Source: Chara braunii (lineage: Eukaryota; Streptophyta; Charophyceae; Charales; Characeae). Taken from it: a stretch of DNA of 56,211 nucleotides. The DNA lies in assembly GCA_003427395.1 (NCBI GenBank), contig BFEA01000191.1, positions 2,067,013-2,123,223 on the forward strand, given 5' to 3'. The notes under the pieces are model-generated. The model had not been told where the DNA came from and did no database searches. It was given only the letters and a program-made list of their open reading frames with translations. Shown in pieces: positions 9,492 to 21,335 of this stretch (its first letter is position 1; each line of letters begins with the position of its first letter). Made by a program: the position numbers and the translations under genes.

Positions 9492-10292
9492 TGAAACGGT
9501 ATTCACCTGTTCGCAGTAGCCGATGCAGATCCCAGGGCTCGATCCCTAGTCCTTACCTTACCTGAGTACAGTATCTGTGTCGACCCCGGGAGTTGAACCC
9601 GCGACCTGTGTATTTGTAACAGTTGGTAGACTGTCGTAGGGCCCGTAGGTAGTAGGGGTTCGATCTGTAGACCTGTCGGGTAGGAGTCTTAGCAAGGTCT
9701 AGAAGTCGTAGCTGTAGCTTCTCTGAGAGGTCAAGGTCGTAGCTGCTACAGTATCGAAAGGCCAAGTCCACGGCCTTCCGGAAGGTCCTAGTAGTGGCCT
9801 TTCGAAGCTGCTCATGTTTAGGCTGAGGCAAGTGGGCAAGTGGTGGAGTCCACCCATGCTGAGTCAGCAGTCCCAGTCCCAGTCAGTCCTAGTCCAGTCA
9901 AGCAAGTACCGCATGGGACCCATGCTGAGTCAGCAGTCCCAGTCCCAGTCAGTCCTAGTCCAGTCAAGCAAGTACCACATGGGACTGTGTGCACCACGGG
10001 CATGGGAAAAGGGGCAGACCAACGAGATACAGAAGTATAAATCAAGAAGCAGCGCCCAGCTATCGTTCATTCCTGTGTAAGCCATGCGGAAGCGCTGCCA
10101 CAGCGATTTGTGCGAGGTGGTCTGCAGTGAGCCCGAAGACGAAGTGGGCGAGAGAAGGAGCTTAGCCATGGCGATAGGGTAGCAGCGGCCATAGCCGCCA
10201 TAGCTGTTAGGAGAGTGTAGCGTGTGTGTATGGGTGTACAGAGTGCCGCGTGTGGGATACCCAGGGTGATCCTGTGTGTGTGTGTGTGTGTG
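9492..10292 (+). repeat. 5' LTR, visible part
   Basis: Collinear with 17512-18240 with about 18 differences by hand count over roughly 730 aligned bases. It differs by a tandem duplication of about 66 bp (9852-9983, unit beginning CCCATGCTGAGTCAGCAG) that is single in the 3' LTR. The visible part stops at a TG microsatellite where the N run begins; the LTR end should fall inside the gap at about 10490. Confidence 0.9.
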
Positions 10293-10892
10293 NNNNNNNN
10301 NNNNNNNNNNNNNNNNNNNNNNNNNNNNNNNNNNNNNNNNNNNNNNNNNNNNNNNNNNNNNNNNNNNNNNNNNNNNNNNNNNNNNNNNNNNNNNNNNNNN
10401 NNNNNNNNNNNNNNNNNNNNNNNNNNNNNNNNNNNNNNNNNNNNNNNNNNNNNNNNNNNNNNNNNNNNNNNNNNNNNNNNNNNNNNNNNNNNNNNNNNNN
10501 NNNNNNNNNNNNNNNNNNNNNNNNNNNNNNNNNNNNNNNNNNNNNNNNNNNNNNNNNNNNNNNNNNNNNNNNNNNNNNNNNNNNNNNNNNNNNNNNNNNN
10601 NNNNNNNNNNNNNNNNNNNNNNNNNNNNNNNNNNNNNNNNNNNNNNNNNNNNNNNNNNNNNNNNNNNNNNNNNNNNNNNNNNNNNNNNNNNNNNNNNNNN
10701 NNNNNNNNNNNNNNNNNNNNNNNNNNNNNNNNNNNNNNNNNNNNNNNNNNNNNNNNNNNNNNNNNNNNNNNNNNNNNNNNNNNNNNNNNNNNNNNNNNNN
10801 NNNNNNNNNNNNNNNNNNNNNNNNNNNNNNNNNNNNNNNNNNNNNNNNNNNNNNNNNNNNNNNNNNNNNNNNNNNNNNNNNNNNNNNNNNNN
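10293..10892. other. Assembly gap, 600 N
   Basis: A round 600-base N run starting in a TG repeat. It hides the 3' end of the 5' LTR, the tRNA primer-binding site and the start of the leader. The real length is unknown. Confidence 0.99.
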
Positions 10893-11167
10893 CCTGTGAA
10901 GTCCGCTGTGCAGTCCAACGAAGAGAAGGACGAGGCCATAGCCGCGGAGCTTGACCACAGAGTGACGAAGGAGGTGAAAGGGAGGACAGAGGCAGAGACC
11001 GAAGAGAGAAGTGAAGNGGAGGAAGAAGAAGGGAGAACCGAGAACAAAAAAAAAAAAAATGGAGAAAAGAAGACAGACGGGGTGAAGAAGAAAGAGGCGA
11101 GGAAGGAGAAAGGAAGGAGAAGGGTGGTGAGGAAGGAGAAGACGACAACCATAGCTGACTGGAAGAG

Positions 11168-11289
11168 TTGACCGGGGGAGTTGACCGGGCGTTGACCGGA
11201 CTTGACCAGGAGTTGACCGGGGGTTGACTGCAGCGTTGACCAAGCGTTGACCAGGGCGTTGACCAAGACTGCTGGCCACAAATTTGACC
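11168..11289 (+). promoter_or_regulatory. Cluster of TTGAC[CT] words (W-box-like)
   Basis: Nine TTGACC and one TTGACT occur in 122 bases, all in the same orientation, at 9-25 base spacing, in the leader between LTR and gag. TTGAC[CT] is the W-box core bound by plant WRKY factors. It could be regulatory or simply a decayed tandem repeat of a GTTGACCGG unit; sequence alone does not decide. Confidence 0.45.
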
Positions 11290-11888
11290 AAGCTAGAGCC
11301 GGTATAATCGCGCCAAGCCTTCAGCCTATCCCCTCGCCGTATGGATGTGCACACACCCTGTGGTACTTGCTGAGTCAAGTCTGTCTGTCTCTTCTTTCTG
11401 CATTGAGTCTCTTCGGTCCAGGTGATAGAACTCTGTGGATGAAGGATAGGGCCTTGTTGACCAAACCCACACGGGTTGAGTAGGGCCAAAGACTGTGTCT
11501 GACGACTCGACTGTCCCGGAGGACGTGAACCCTCGCAAGGACCGGTACTGACCGGCGGGCTGCTTGGTGTGGCACGGTAGGCCCAAAATCCGAGCTGTGG
11601 GCTGCACAACAAGCCGTCTTAAGTCTTGAGAGGACCTGCTGATCGCGTCATCCTGTCTGCGACGTTAAAGAATTCCTGAGGAGTTACAGGGGATCTCCTT
11701 AAATGCCTCCTGATCAGCAACAGGTCCTGTAGTGACAGCCTTAGAGTAGGTCTAGGCTAGTGACCCTAGTTGACAGGATCCTGTCCGAATTTTGTAGTCC
11801 TTAGATTGAGTCAGTAGGTCGTGTTAGTCAGGGGGTAGAGTCTAAGTGGTGAGGAGTGGAACCGTTGCCCGGTTGTGCACCTGACACC

Positions 11889-13832
11889 ATGGTTGACACA
11901 CGTGGAGGGAAGAGTACTACCCCTTACACCCAGGCTCAGGAGGAGCAAGCCGCCGCCATACTGAGAGAGAGAAGGGAGAAGAAGGAGAAGAAGGAGCTCC
12001 TCAAGCAAGCGAAGTTGAAGGCGATAGCGGAGGAGCAGGCGGCGAAAAAGAAGAAGTTGGAGGAGGAGATGATCAGATTGCAACAGGAGGAGGAAGAGGA
12101 AAGAAGGGCTGCCGAAGAAGAAGCAGCAGCAGAGGAGGAAGAGGTAGAAGAAGAGCCCCTAGAAAGGAGGCATAGGGAAGAAAGGGGAGAAAGTAGTGGC
12201 ACAAAGGCGGAAGATAAGTGGATGGAGAAGAAGATTAGCGAGCGGGTGGCTAATTTATCGTTGGGAGAAGACGAAGAGGCACTGCTATACGTACCCCAGG
12301 AGGAGAGAGAAGCATTTGCCAGGGAGATGGAAGCTAAGGAGGACCCCCTGGAACGCCAGATGATGGAAGACAAGAAGAGGTTGGAGTGGAAGTTGCATCT
12401 GGCGAGGGAGAAGACGAGAAGGAGGGAGGAGGCCAACCGGATGGCCAAAGAGGTGGAAAAGATTCAGGCGTGCAGGCAGGAAGTGCAAGTGCAAGCGCAA
12501 GCCGAAACCTCGGCCAAGCTAGATAAGATCCTGGGTTATCTGGAAGTCTTAAGTCAGGCCTGGCTTGATGAGCATCAGGCCAATAAGGGTCAAGATGTGA
12601 CCCTTCATGCCATCCGGTCAGGTTTTAGAGAGTTTGTGCACGACGTGGTGACCCATGTCGGGACCGAAGTAAAGAGATTGAAGGAAGGCGTAGAGAAGTT
12701 TTGCGTCGGCGCCGTTGAAGGCGCCAAAGTAGTGGCCACAGCAGAGGCCGCGTTGCGTCCCCGCAAAGAGCCTGTTAAGCTCAAATTTCCTGACGCTTAT
12801 AGCGGGAAAAAGGATGATAACTTTTATAACTGGGAGACTAACATTAATACGTATGTCTATTTACAACATATCGCGCCCGAGGAACAAGTCCTCGTAGCCT
12901 TCAACGCATTGAAGGACGAAGCAGCCAGCTTCGCCAGGTGCTTTGCGCGTGCAACTGATTGCGAGCACAATATGATTGCGTATTCTAGGCTCACCCCTCT
13001 TTCCACTTTCCTGAAACTCCTGCGAGAGAGGTTCGCTGACGTCACAAGGGGCGTCAGGGCCTTTGACAAGCTTCAAACCATCCACTCGCGGCAGTGGAAG
13101 AGTGCACGAGCACTCAAAGCTGTCATGGACGACCTAGTAGCCGTCCCAGACCACGGGGTCACTTAGACCCAGTTTGTCCAATTATTTTATTGTGCCATGC
13201 CAGAGCCCCTGCGAGGGCATTTCTTCGATAAGACCCAACAGGCCAATATCACGTATGATGCGTTGAGTAGGGAAGTGGTCGTGTTTGAGGCGAAGTCCAT
13301 GCCAGTTTGCACTTTCTGGCATAAGGACTTAGATAAGGGAAAGAAGTGCAAGGGTCGTACCATCTCAGGCCATGTCAGGGCCAAGGATCACTTGATCCTT
13401 ACTTTAGATGAAGGTGGTACAGACGACGTCCCCTACAGTCAGATAAAGTGGGGGCTAGAGGAGGAGGACAGTAGTGTAGGCCAGGGGAGGACCTATGCTG
13501 CTGTTGCGGCTGGAGGGAGGTCGCAAGGTAGAGGAGGAGGCCAGGGCCAAAGGGGCCAGGCCACGGGTGGTCGAGGACCGGGCGCACAGGGGGTTGGCGG
13601 CCAAAGGAACCGCCAAGAGGGTGGTAGGGCTCAAGGTCCCCCGTCAAATCGTCAAGGTCCTAGTCGGTCCCTGCAGCGATGAGGTGGAGGATCACCTCAG
13701 AGGAGAGGAGGTTGGCACCCAGGCTGGCCACAAGGTCGGCCATGGGAAGATCTGGGCCTGGACCAGTGAGTATGGCAGCAGCGTATGGACCAGGGTCAGT
13801 GGATATATTGCGGTGACCCGGCCCATATCATT
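11889..13832 (+). pseudogene. Gypsy gag (capsid/nucleocapsid), interrupted
   Basis: The start at 11889 (MVDTRGGKSTT) sits in a good initiation context; an upstream in-frame Met exists at 11856. The N-terminus is a long Glu/Lys/Arg-rich coiled coil (about residues 20-190). Then comes a retrotransposon gag core (KLKFPDAYSGKKDDNFYNWE, later LLRERFADVTRG). In-frame stops fall at 13164 (TAG), 13681 (TGA) and 13767 (TGA), yet similarity continues in the same frame: MPEPLRGHFFDKTQQANI, then a Gly/Arg/Gln-rich basic tail. The zinc knuckle at about 13800 reads WIYCGDPAHIIKYC, with Trp in place of the first Cys. The protein would be truncated after the core. Confidence 0.85.
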
Positions 13833-13861
13833 AAATATTGTCCTAAGTACAGAGAGGCCCG

Positions 13862-16800
13862 ATGGGCTGCCCAAGAGTCAAAAGGCAGCCGCCGGTAGGG
13901 GTTGCAACTGCCCCTACTACTAGGCCATGTGGGGAAGCGAGCGCGCGCGAACAGGAAACTCCCACACCACATGNGCCTTCGGCAGAGGTTGCAGGCCGGT
14001 GCCTAGCTAGCTGTCCAGAGCCTGCTTGTGTTAGCGTCTCTCTAGGCACTTCCCTCACAGGCGTGGCAGAAGAGTCGAAGGAAAGGATGTGTGCCTGGGC
14101 CAAAATGAAGAAGGATGGTAAGGGCCAACTAGTCTTAGTGGATGTAGAGGTCTTTAGAAGTATAGTAGGGGCCCTTATAGATTCAGGGGCTACCCGCAGT
14201 TATATTAGCCGTAGAGCGCTGAAGAAGCTAAGGCTAGGGTTGAAAGTCCAGAAGTTGGAAGACCCCATAGTTAGTGTCCTCGTAGACAACCGCACTATGC
14301 GTGTTAAGGACTACGTAGAGGGAGTCCAGACGTATTTCTGCCTAGAGAAAGATGGGAAGGTGGAGAAAGTTCTCCATTCCCTGACTCTCCTCGTACAGGA
14401 TGACCTTCCTTTTCATGTAGTCCTAGGTATGGACTTGGGAGAGGCAGCAGGGCCCACACTTCATTTGAGAGAGAATGAGTGTAGGCTCCCTAGTCCATCA
14501 GGCGAGGTTAAGACTGCCCGCCTGTTTCATGTGTCTGGAGTAGATAACTCCTTGGCACATTGCTGTCTCAGTGCTCTCACGTTCGCACAGTTAGTGGGAA
14601 AGGAGAAGTTAGAGGAGCAGGTCTTCGTAGCCTATGTGAGACCTGTCACTGAGCCTAAGGAAGACACACCCATAGACCCAACTATTGTCAAGTTGTTGGA
14701 AGAGTTTAAGGATTTAGCAGAGCCGCCGACAGGAATAGTGTTGCGGCCAGTCCAGCATCGTATAGAGATAGAGCCTGACAGTAGGACTCCTAAGGGAGCA
14801 GTCTACAGGATGTCCCCAAGGGAGTTAGAGGAGCTGCGTAAGCAGTTAGACGAGCTCCTCGAAAAGGGTTGGATTAGGCCCAGTTTATCTCCTTTTGGAG
14901 CACCAGTTTTGTTTGTCCCCAAAAAGGAAGGAGAATTGCGTATGTGCACAGACTATAGGGGTCTGAATGCTATCACAGTGAGGAATGCTGAACCGCTGCC
15001 CAGGATAGACGATCTTCTAGATCGGGTGCAGGGTTGCAGATATTTTTCGAAGATCGATTTGAAGTCCGGATATCATCAGAAGAGGTCCATCCTGATGACC
15101 AGTATAAGACAGCGTTCCGGACTAGATATGGGCACTACGAGTTCATAGTGATGCCCTTTGGACTAACCAACGCGCCTGCCACATTCCAGCGCTGTATGAA
15201 TGATTTGTTTAGGCCTTGGTTAGATAGGTTTGTCTTAGTTTACTTAGACAACATCTAAGTGTTCAATAAGACCCTCCAAGAGCATCAGGGTCATTTGAGG
15301 CAGCTCTTGGAGAAGCTGAGAGAGGCTAACTTCAAGATCAACGCAAAGAAGTGTGAGTGGGCCAAGACACAAGTCTTGTACTTGGGCCACGTTTTAGACG
15401 GAGATGGCATTAAGCCTGAGGACAACAAGATAGCAGCGATTAGAGATTGGCCGACGCCCCGCACGTTGACGGAGTTGCGGTCGTTCCTAGGCCTAGCTAA
15501 CTATTATAAGAAGTTCGTGAGGAACTTCTCGACCATCGCCGCTCCCCTTCGCAGGTTGCTCAAGAAAGAGGCGATCTGGCAGTGGGACAAAGATTGTACG
15601 TCTACGCTAAAGAAGTTAAAGCGCGCATTGATAGAGTATCCTGTCCTCAAAGTAGCAGATCCGTCCTTGTCATTTGTCGTCACCACGGACGCGAGTCAGT
15701 ATGGTATAGGCGTTGTGTTACAGCAGGACGACGACAATGGCTACAGACCCGTAGAGTTCATGTCAGCGAGAATGCCCTCAGAAAGTGTAGCTACCTCGAC
15801 ATAGGAGAGGGAACTCTACGCTCTCAGGCAGGCCTTGGAGCATTGGAAGCATTACCTGCTTGGGAGGCACTTCAGAGTGTATTCATACCACGAGACTCTT
15901 AGGTGGTTGAAGACACAGGCCAAAATGGCACCTAAGTTGACTAGGTGGGCCGCTGAGATAGACCAGTATGACTTTGAGCTCGAGCCTGTTAAAGGCAAGT
16001 ACAATGTAGTTGCGGACGCTCTAAGTAGGAGGTCAAATTACTTTGGAGCCATAGTTCACTATCTGGATATAGGGGGTGACCTGCAGGAGAAAGTTAGACA
16101 GGCATATGCGCAGGACCCTATTTATGGTGACCTTCTCAAGAGAGTTAAGGAGGCCCACGAGACCGAACCAGATTACCACACTACAGAGGGGTTGTTATTT
16201 GAGAAGGCTAATGTAGTAGACCGTTTGTGTGTCCCTAACAGCGAGGAGATTCGTAGTTTGATCCTAGGGGAATGCCACGACACAAAGGGACATTTCGGTT
16301 GGCAAAAGACTTTAGCCAACCTGATGCACGCGTATACGTGGCCAGGAATGAAAGCCGACTGCAGAGAGTATGTTCGCAGTTGCAAAGTTTGCCAGAGAAA
16401 TAAGACCTAGTAGGCACGGCAAGAGCCAAGTCATGGTCATAGTTGATAGATTTAGTAAGTATGTTGTTTTTGTTCCTTTGCCTGCAGAGGCACGCACCGA
16501 GTTAGTTATTCAGAATTTTTTTTATTTTTGGGTTAGTGAACATGGAGTCCCATTGTCTATAGTTAGCGATAGAGACACCCGGTTCACGAGTCAGAACTGG
16601 CAGGAACTAATGAGAGTTTATGGATCAAAGTTGTTGATGTCGTCTGGCCGCCATCCAGCGACTAGCGGTCAGACTGAACAGATGAACAAGACCCTGCAAC
16701 AAGTTCTGCGCATGTACGTTAGACCTGATCAAGTCAATTGGGATGAGATGTTGCCCAAGGTAGCCAGTGCGTACAACAATAGCGTGCATTTGTCCACCTG

Positions 16801-17473
16801 TCGCACTCCCAACGAGTTACACAAGTCCTTTAGACCGCACAGACCGTTTGAGGGGCTTAACCGGGATCAGATTCATAGGCTACCGCCCGGTACCAGGGAG
16901 TTCGTGATGCAGCACGAGAAAGAGCTAGCTACAGTCATAAAGAACCTCAGGAAGGCCCAACATAGAATGATAGAGCAAGCCAACAAGCACCGTCGCCCAT
17001 CGCAGTTCCAAGTAGGCGACTTAGTCTGGGTCAAGTCGAAAGAGTTTGCTCCTGAGGGAAACATCTCGCAGAAGTTACTGCCAACGTATAGGTGACCATG
17101 GCCAGTTCTAGAAGTCAAGGGCGGAGAGGATGGGCCGTCCTACACAGTAGAGATCCCAGCACACCTCCACACCTACCCGGTGTTCCATGCATCAAAGTTA
17201 TTGCCGTGTGTCACAAGTCAACAGTTTCCATCTAGAAGGTCCATGATCCCTCCGGACATGGACGGAAGATACGACATTGACGACATTGTAGATGAAGACG
17301 TGTTCAGAACAGGAGGTAGAGGTCGTCCACAGAAGCAATATAAGGTCCGGTTTGCTTATCAGGAACCGGAGGACAATCGCTGGTTTACCAGAACAGAACT
17401 GCTAGAAACAGTTCCCGACATTGTTAGGGCCTACGAGAGAGATAAGAAAGGTAAAGGTCCTGCCTTGGACTGA
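13862..17473 (+). pseudogene. Gypsy pol: protease-RT-RNase H-integrase-chromodomain, broken
   Basis: Aspartic protease [12 protein letters not shown] at about 14176. RT starts at about 14750 ([31 protein letters not shown]). A one-base loss at about 15080 shifts frame; then [14 protein letters not shown] and an active-site box reading YLDN, where the family has two Asp, followed by TAA at 15256. RNase H has TTDASQYGIG, a stop at 15802, and Tyr in place of a conserved Asp at 15886. The integrase zinc finger keeps its His pair and CKVC (16260-16395); a stop and deletion at about 16408-16420 remove the block with the first catalytic Asp. VSDRDTRF and TEQMNKTL remain, then a TGA at 17093. A chromodomain-like end follows (about 17275-17440). 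The frame is -1 relative to gag. Confidence 0.9.
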
Positions 17474-17499
17474 GTTATTCTTGGAGGACCTCAGATTTA

Positions 17500-17511
17500 G
17501 GCCGGGGGAAG
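17500..17511 (+). promoter_or_regulatory. Polypurine tract
   Basis: GGCCGGGGGAAG lies directly before the 3' LTR start at 17512, where second-strand synthesis of an LTR retrotransposon is primed. Confidence 0.75.
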
Positions 17512-18421
17512 TGAAACGGTATTCACCTGTTCGCAGTAGCCGATGCAGATCCCAGGGCTCGATCCCTAGTCCTTACCTTACCTGGGTACAGTATTTGTGT
17601 CGACCCCGAGAGTTGAACCCGCGACCTGTGTATGTGTAACAGTTGGTAGACTGTCGTAGGGCCCGTAGGTAGTAGGGGTTCGATCTGTAGACCTGTCGGG
17701 TAGGAGTCTTAGCAAGGTCTGGAAGTCGTAGCTGTAGCTCCTCTGAAAGGTCAAGGTCGTAGCTGCTACTGTATCGAAAGGCCAAGTCCACGGCCTTCCG
17801 GAAGGTCCTAGTAGTGGCCTTTCGAAGCTGCTCACGTTTAGGCTGAGGCAAGTGGGCAAGTGGTGGAGTCCACCCATGCTGAGTCAGCAGTCCCAGTCCC
17901 AGTCAGTCCTAGTCCAGTCAAGCAAGTACCACATGGGACTGTGTGCACCACGGGCATGGGAAAAGGGGCAGACCAACGAGATACAGAAGTATAAATCAAG
18001 AAGCAGCGCCCAGCTATTCATTCATTCCTGCGTAAGCCATGCGGAAGCACTGCCACAGCGACTTGTGCGAGGTGGTCTGCAGTGAGCCCGAAGACGAAGT
18101 GGGTGAGAGAAGGAGCTTAGCCATGGCGATAGGGTAGCAGCGGCCATAGCCGCCATAGCTGTTGGGAGAGTGTAGCGTGTGTGTGTGTATGGGTGTACAG
18201 AGTGCCACGTGTGGGATATCCAGGGTGATCCTGTGTGTGTGTGTGTGTGTGAACAGAGAGATGTACAGGCGCTGTGACGCCATAGCCATTTGAAGTGAAC
18301 TTGTATCTGAACTGCGTTCCTGGTTTCCATATCTCTGAGCTCTGAGTGGGTGCTCGTCGGCAGTTTGCTGCGCAACCTGTTTACATGCATACGAAGTGAG
18401 AAAGATAGCGAGTCTGATTGC
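17512..18421 (+). repeat. 3' LTR
   Basis: Begins TGAAACGG and ends at TTGC(A), followed by the target duplication ATAAC. It contains a TG microsatellite (18229-18251) where the 5' LTR is lost to the gap, and a single copy of the 66-bp unit. A TATA-like AGTATAAATC at about 17987 could be the promoter (in the 5' LTR at about 10033). Confidence 0.9.
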
Positions 18422-18426
18422 ATAAC

Positions 18427-19404
18427 TAGAGAACAAGGCCGCCACTCAGCAAAAAGGCTGCCAACCAGCTAGCCCGCCAAACAGCGAGTGCACCAATCAG
18501 CCAGCCCGTCACCGAGGAAGCCCGCCAATGTGTGAAACGAAGCATCCCACCCCCCTCACCCACTCACACGTCCCCTCTCTCCCCCCTTCATACCTCCTTC
18601 TACATAACCCCCCCCCTCCCACACCCTACCCTCCTCCACTTCCACCCATCATCACCCCACTTCTCCCATTTCTGCCCCCAGAAAAGCAGAGCGGAGCGTC
18701 TGGAAACGAAGCAGAGCCGAAGCGTGAATAAAGAGATCAAGCGGAAGAGGAGGAGAAGGGAAGAGGAAAGGAAGAGAAGAGGATGAAGCAGGAGGGAGAG
18801 AAGTCGAAAGAAACCAAGTGTAAAGGAGTGGCGACCCTTGATACATCAGACGATGATGATGATGATGATGATGATGATGAAAATTACTGTCGTTATCCCA
18901 CCCGATGAAGATGTCGATGATGATGATGAACATTAATGCCGTTGTCAACGCAGTGCGAGTGAAGGTCGGTGACAAATCCACCAGGACACCGAAGCTGGAA
19001 GCCGGCCAAAGTCGAAGAGAATGTCACACCCCATGAAGCAAACTATCCTCAGTCACACTGAGGATACAACGCCTGAAGGTTCAGCCACGAAGCAGAAGCA
19101 CCGACCCCCCCTCTCTACCTGCGCCAGCATGTGACACCAGGAGATCAGCACGAAACAGAACAAAAAAACATTGCCTCTCCCTCCACTCTGTCGACTAGAG
19201 ATGCCACCATCCCTCTGTAAAGTAGCAGCGCTCAACTTCTGTATACCTGTAATGTCACCACCCTCGTTTCCCTTGCTGACGTGGCAGTGTTGTGATGATT
19301 CCCCTTATTAACCTTCATGCAGCAGACACTGCTCCGCGGCAGCGCACGAGCAGCACTCCACCTAGCAAGCACCAGGAGATCAGCACGAACGAGAACAAAA
19401 AGAT
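18427..19404. other. Unassigned, with GAT microsatellite
   Basis: C-rich then A/G-rich sequence, with (GAT)n at about 18850-18877 and again near 18915-18930. Short frames only, low complexity; no gene supported. The words CACCAGGAGATCAGCACGAA occur at about 19135 and 19369, a local duplication. Confidence 0.4.
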
Positions 19405-19590
19405 CTCTCTACCAGGCCTTTAGCTCCTGCTACAACAGGTCACAGGGCTAGGCCCCAGTACCGGCCAGTGCACAAAGCACCATAGCTATGCAAGGCATCA
19501 GCCAGAATTCTACCATCCCTAAAATCTTGCAACCGATATAAGAGGAAAACCAGATGTTGTCTGGATTGTAGAAAACCAGAAAATCTTGAC
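19405..19590 (+). repeat. Dispersed repeat, second copy (first at 7285)
   Basis: Collinear with 7285-7500 through the same ordered blocks. A T-rich run follows at 19617-19640. Confidence 0.6.
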
Positions 19591-19749
19591 GTAGCCTAAT
19601 TAGTAGTACCCCTGTTTTTTTTTTCTTTTTTTTTTTCTTTCTAATGATGTGAGATCTATGTGAGATTTATGGTAAGGTAGAAACTACATCAGCATAACCT
19701 GGCCTCACATTCTACGCTCAACTTCTAGTGCGAGGCTGAAGCACCGATG

Positions 19750-20130
19750 AGCCCCTTTCAGGCCCTGCCATGCAGCACGTCGGCCGCCCTAAGTGAAGGC
19801 AGGCTCGACGAGGGCCTGAGGGCCCCTATTTTGGTCACCACGCCACTCAGGAAATTCAGGTAGTTGCGCAGGAGTTGGTTGGAGGAACCCACACCCTGGG
19901 CAGCCTGTTTGAATGTATTGAAAACAGGCCCAGGGCTGGATACGGGATGTGGGCCTAACACAGGCCGTTGACAGTTGGGCGCGAGCAACCACTACAGGCC
20001 CAGGGCCTGAGTTGTGTGGACTGGGCCTCAGCCTACCGGGGCCTACCGGAAGCTTCTTGGGAAAGGCCCAGCGCAGCCGGGGACAGCAAGCAGGCAGGCC
20101 ACTTCCATATAGCAAAGGGCCTGCCTCCAC
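19750..20130. repeat. Array of AGGCCC/GGGCCT words
   Basis: More than a dozen GGCCC or GGGCC words in both orientations within 380 bases, including GGCCCAGGGCC. The style matches the terminal arrays of the hAT-like elements. No terminal repeat, second array or duplication was found, so this may be a one-ended remnant. The open frames across it reflect composition. Confidence 0.4.
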
Positions 20131-21327
20131 ATTGGGCGGGTGCTGGCTGCATGCTGCGCAAGCGCTGCTGCGCTGAGGCTGGCTGGCACTCACGCGCTCA
20201 CGGGCGAGCAGGAAGGAGCAGGCAGCCATAGCCGAGCTGCGCTGCTGTGAGCTGGGTGAGGCGCAAGGTGGTCCTTGGGTGCATGTGGCATCTGTGTGTT
20301 GGGGAACGAGGTTGTGAGTGAAGCGAGAGACATACCTGGTGCTAGAAGCGTGCGGCATTGGCCGCTATCTGCTCGTACTTCGGTGAAGCTGTTTTCGTCA
20401 TCTTCGACATTGAGGAATAGGCTAGATAGGATCTGCCATCTGTAGTCTGGGCGCCGAGCGCCAGATAGGATATCAACATTGGTTCTTCATTGATGATGAT
20501 GATGGGACTATTTCAGCATTGTCAATTATGAGCTCTTGGTGTGTTCTTAATTGGTGAAACTCGTGTTGCAATTCTGCTGTTGGTTCGAGGTCACGACTAT
20601 CTGGTCTTATGTGTATGATGTTGTTTGATTGCTGAAGTTCGCTATTGCTCATCTTCGTTGCAATTTGGTATCGGAGCTGTGGTACGATTGCGCTCATCTG
20701 GCGCTTGTCTTCTGCCTTATGCGGTACATACATGCGGTCTGCTTGGTGAGTGTGGTCTTAGGCGGTATGTAGTGAGGAGGGCGGAGACAAGACTAGACGA
20801 CCAGGAGGTGAGGGGATCGCCTGGAAGGCTATGGTGTGTATATTGGGTGTTCGCAGTGTGATGAGAACTATCTGATGGTTGATTGATGCTGAGGTGGAAC
20901 GGCGAGATAATGCTGGTTGTGCCGATGCAGTGACTGGTCATCGCAATCGCCATCAGGTCATCTGGTGAAAATATTTGTGGTTGGGGGCAGCTATATTGAG
21001 GTACGTTGCTCTTAACCTTATCTACCCTCTTCATCACTTCTTACCGTGAGGTTGTGAGTTCCATCTTGAGAGTCCTCTCAAGTGAGGTGTCATGTGCGCT
21101 CAACCTTGAGAGTTGGCATTCTTCTTGTGGAGCATTTGGAAGGAGAGGGCGGTGCTTTCTGAAGGGCCCTAGACGAAGCACTGGGTCACGATCACCATGC
21201 CAACTCACCGGGAGTAGAGCACGCATGCTTTGCTGCTTTGTCCTTGTCTGCTTGCTGCGCTCATAGAAGGGGTACTCAAGGGCAGGCCAGCCCTATGGGA
21301 GACGAGACCGGGCGTCTTTAAATAAGC
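20131..21327. other. Possible LTR-element remnant with primer-binding-like site
   Basis: At about 20671 the sequence TTTGGTATCGGAGC resembles the initiator-tRNA-Met primer-binding site of plant LTR retrotransposons (usual form TGGTATCAGAGC). If real, the DNA before it would be an LTR end and the DNA after it a leader. No gag or pol follows and no second LTR is seen. Frames are short. Confidence 0.3.
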
Positions 21328-21335
21328 ACCGGAAG

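Larger units (their letters stand above)
9492..18421 (+). mobile_element. Ty3/gypsy chromovirus LTR retrotransposon
   Basis: Direct terminal repeats start TGAAACGG at 9492 and 17512. ATAAC precedes the left LTR (9487-9491) and recurs at 18422-18426, giving a 5-bp target duplication and a 3' LTR of about 910 bp; the last A can be counted in either. Between them lie gag and a pol ordered protease, RT, RNase H, integrase, chromodomain, which is the Ty3/gypsy order. The primer-binding site should lie in the N gap. At least six in-frame stops, two frame changes, a deletion in integrase and changed catalytic residues make the copy non-autonomous. Confidence 0.93.

Noticed and set aside
9852-9983. 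Possible CRISPR-like direct repeats
   Set aside because: Only two units, no distinct spacers, inside a eukaryotic LTR; it is a simple duplication.
10207-11171. Open frames across the N gap
   Set aside because: They exist only because N codons contain no stops.
11889-13166. Glu/Lys-rich coiled-coil protein as a host gene
   Set aside because: It is in frame with gag core and nucleocapsid motifs between two LTRs, so it is the gag N-terminus.
18530-18790. Ser/Pro-rich then Lys/Arg-rich open frames as a small gene
   Set aside because: Pure compositional bias (C-rich then A/G-rich DNA) without a conserved motif or clear start.
20660-20690. A complete LTR retrotransposon at the primer-binding-like site
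   Set aside because: One mismatch in the site, and no gag, pol or second LTR; kept only as a low-confidence remnant.
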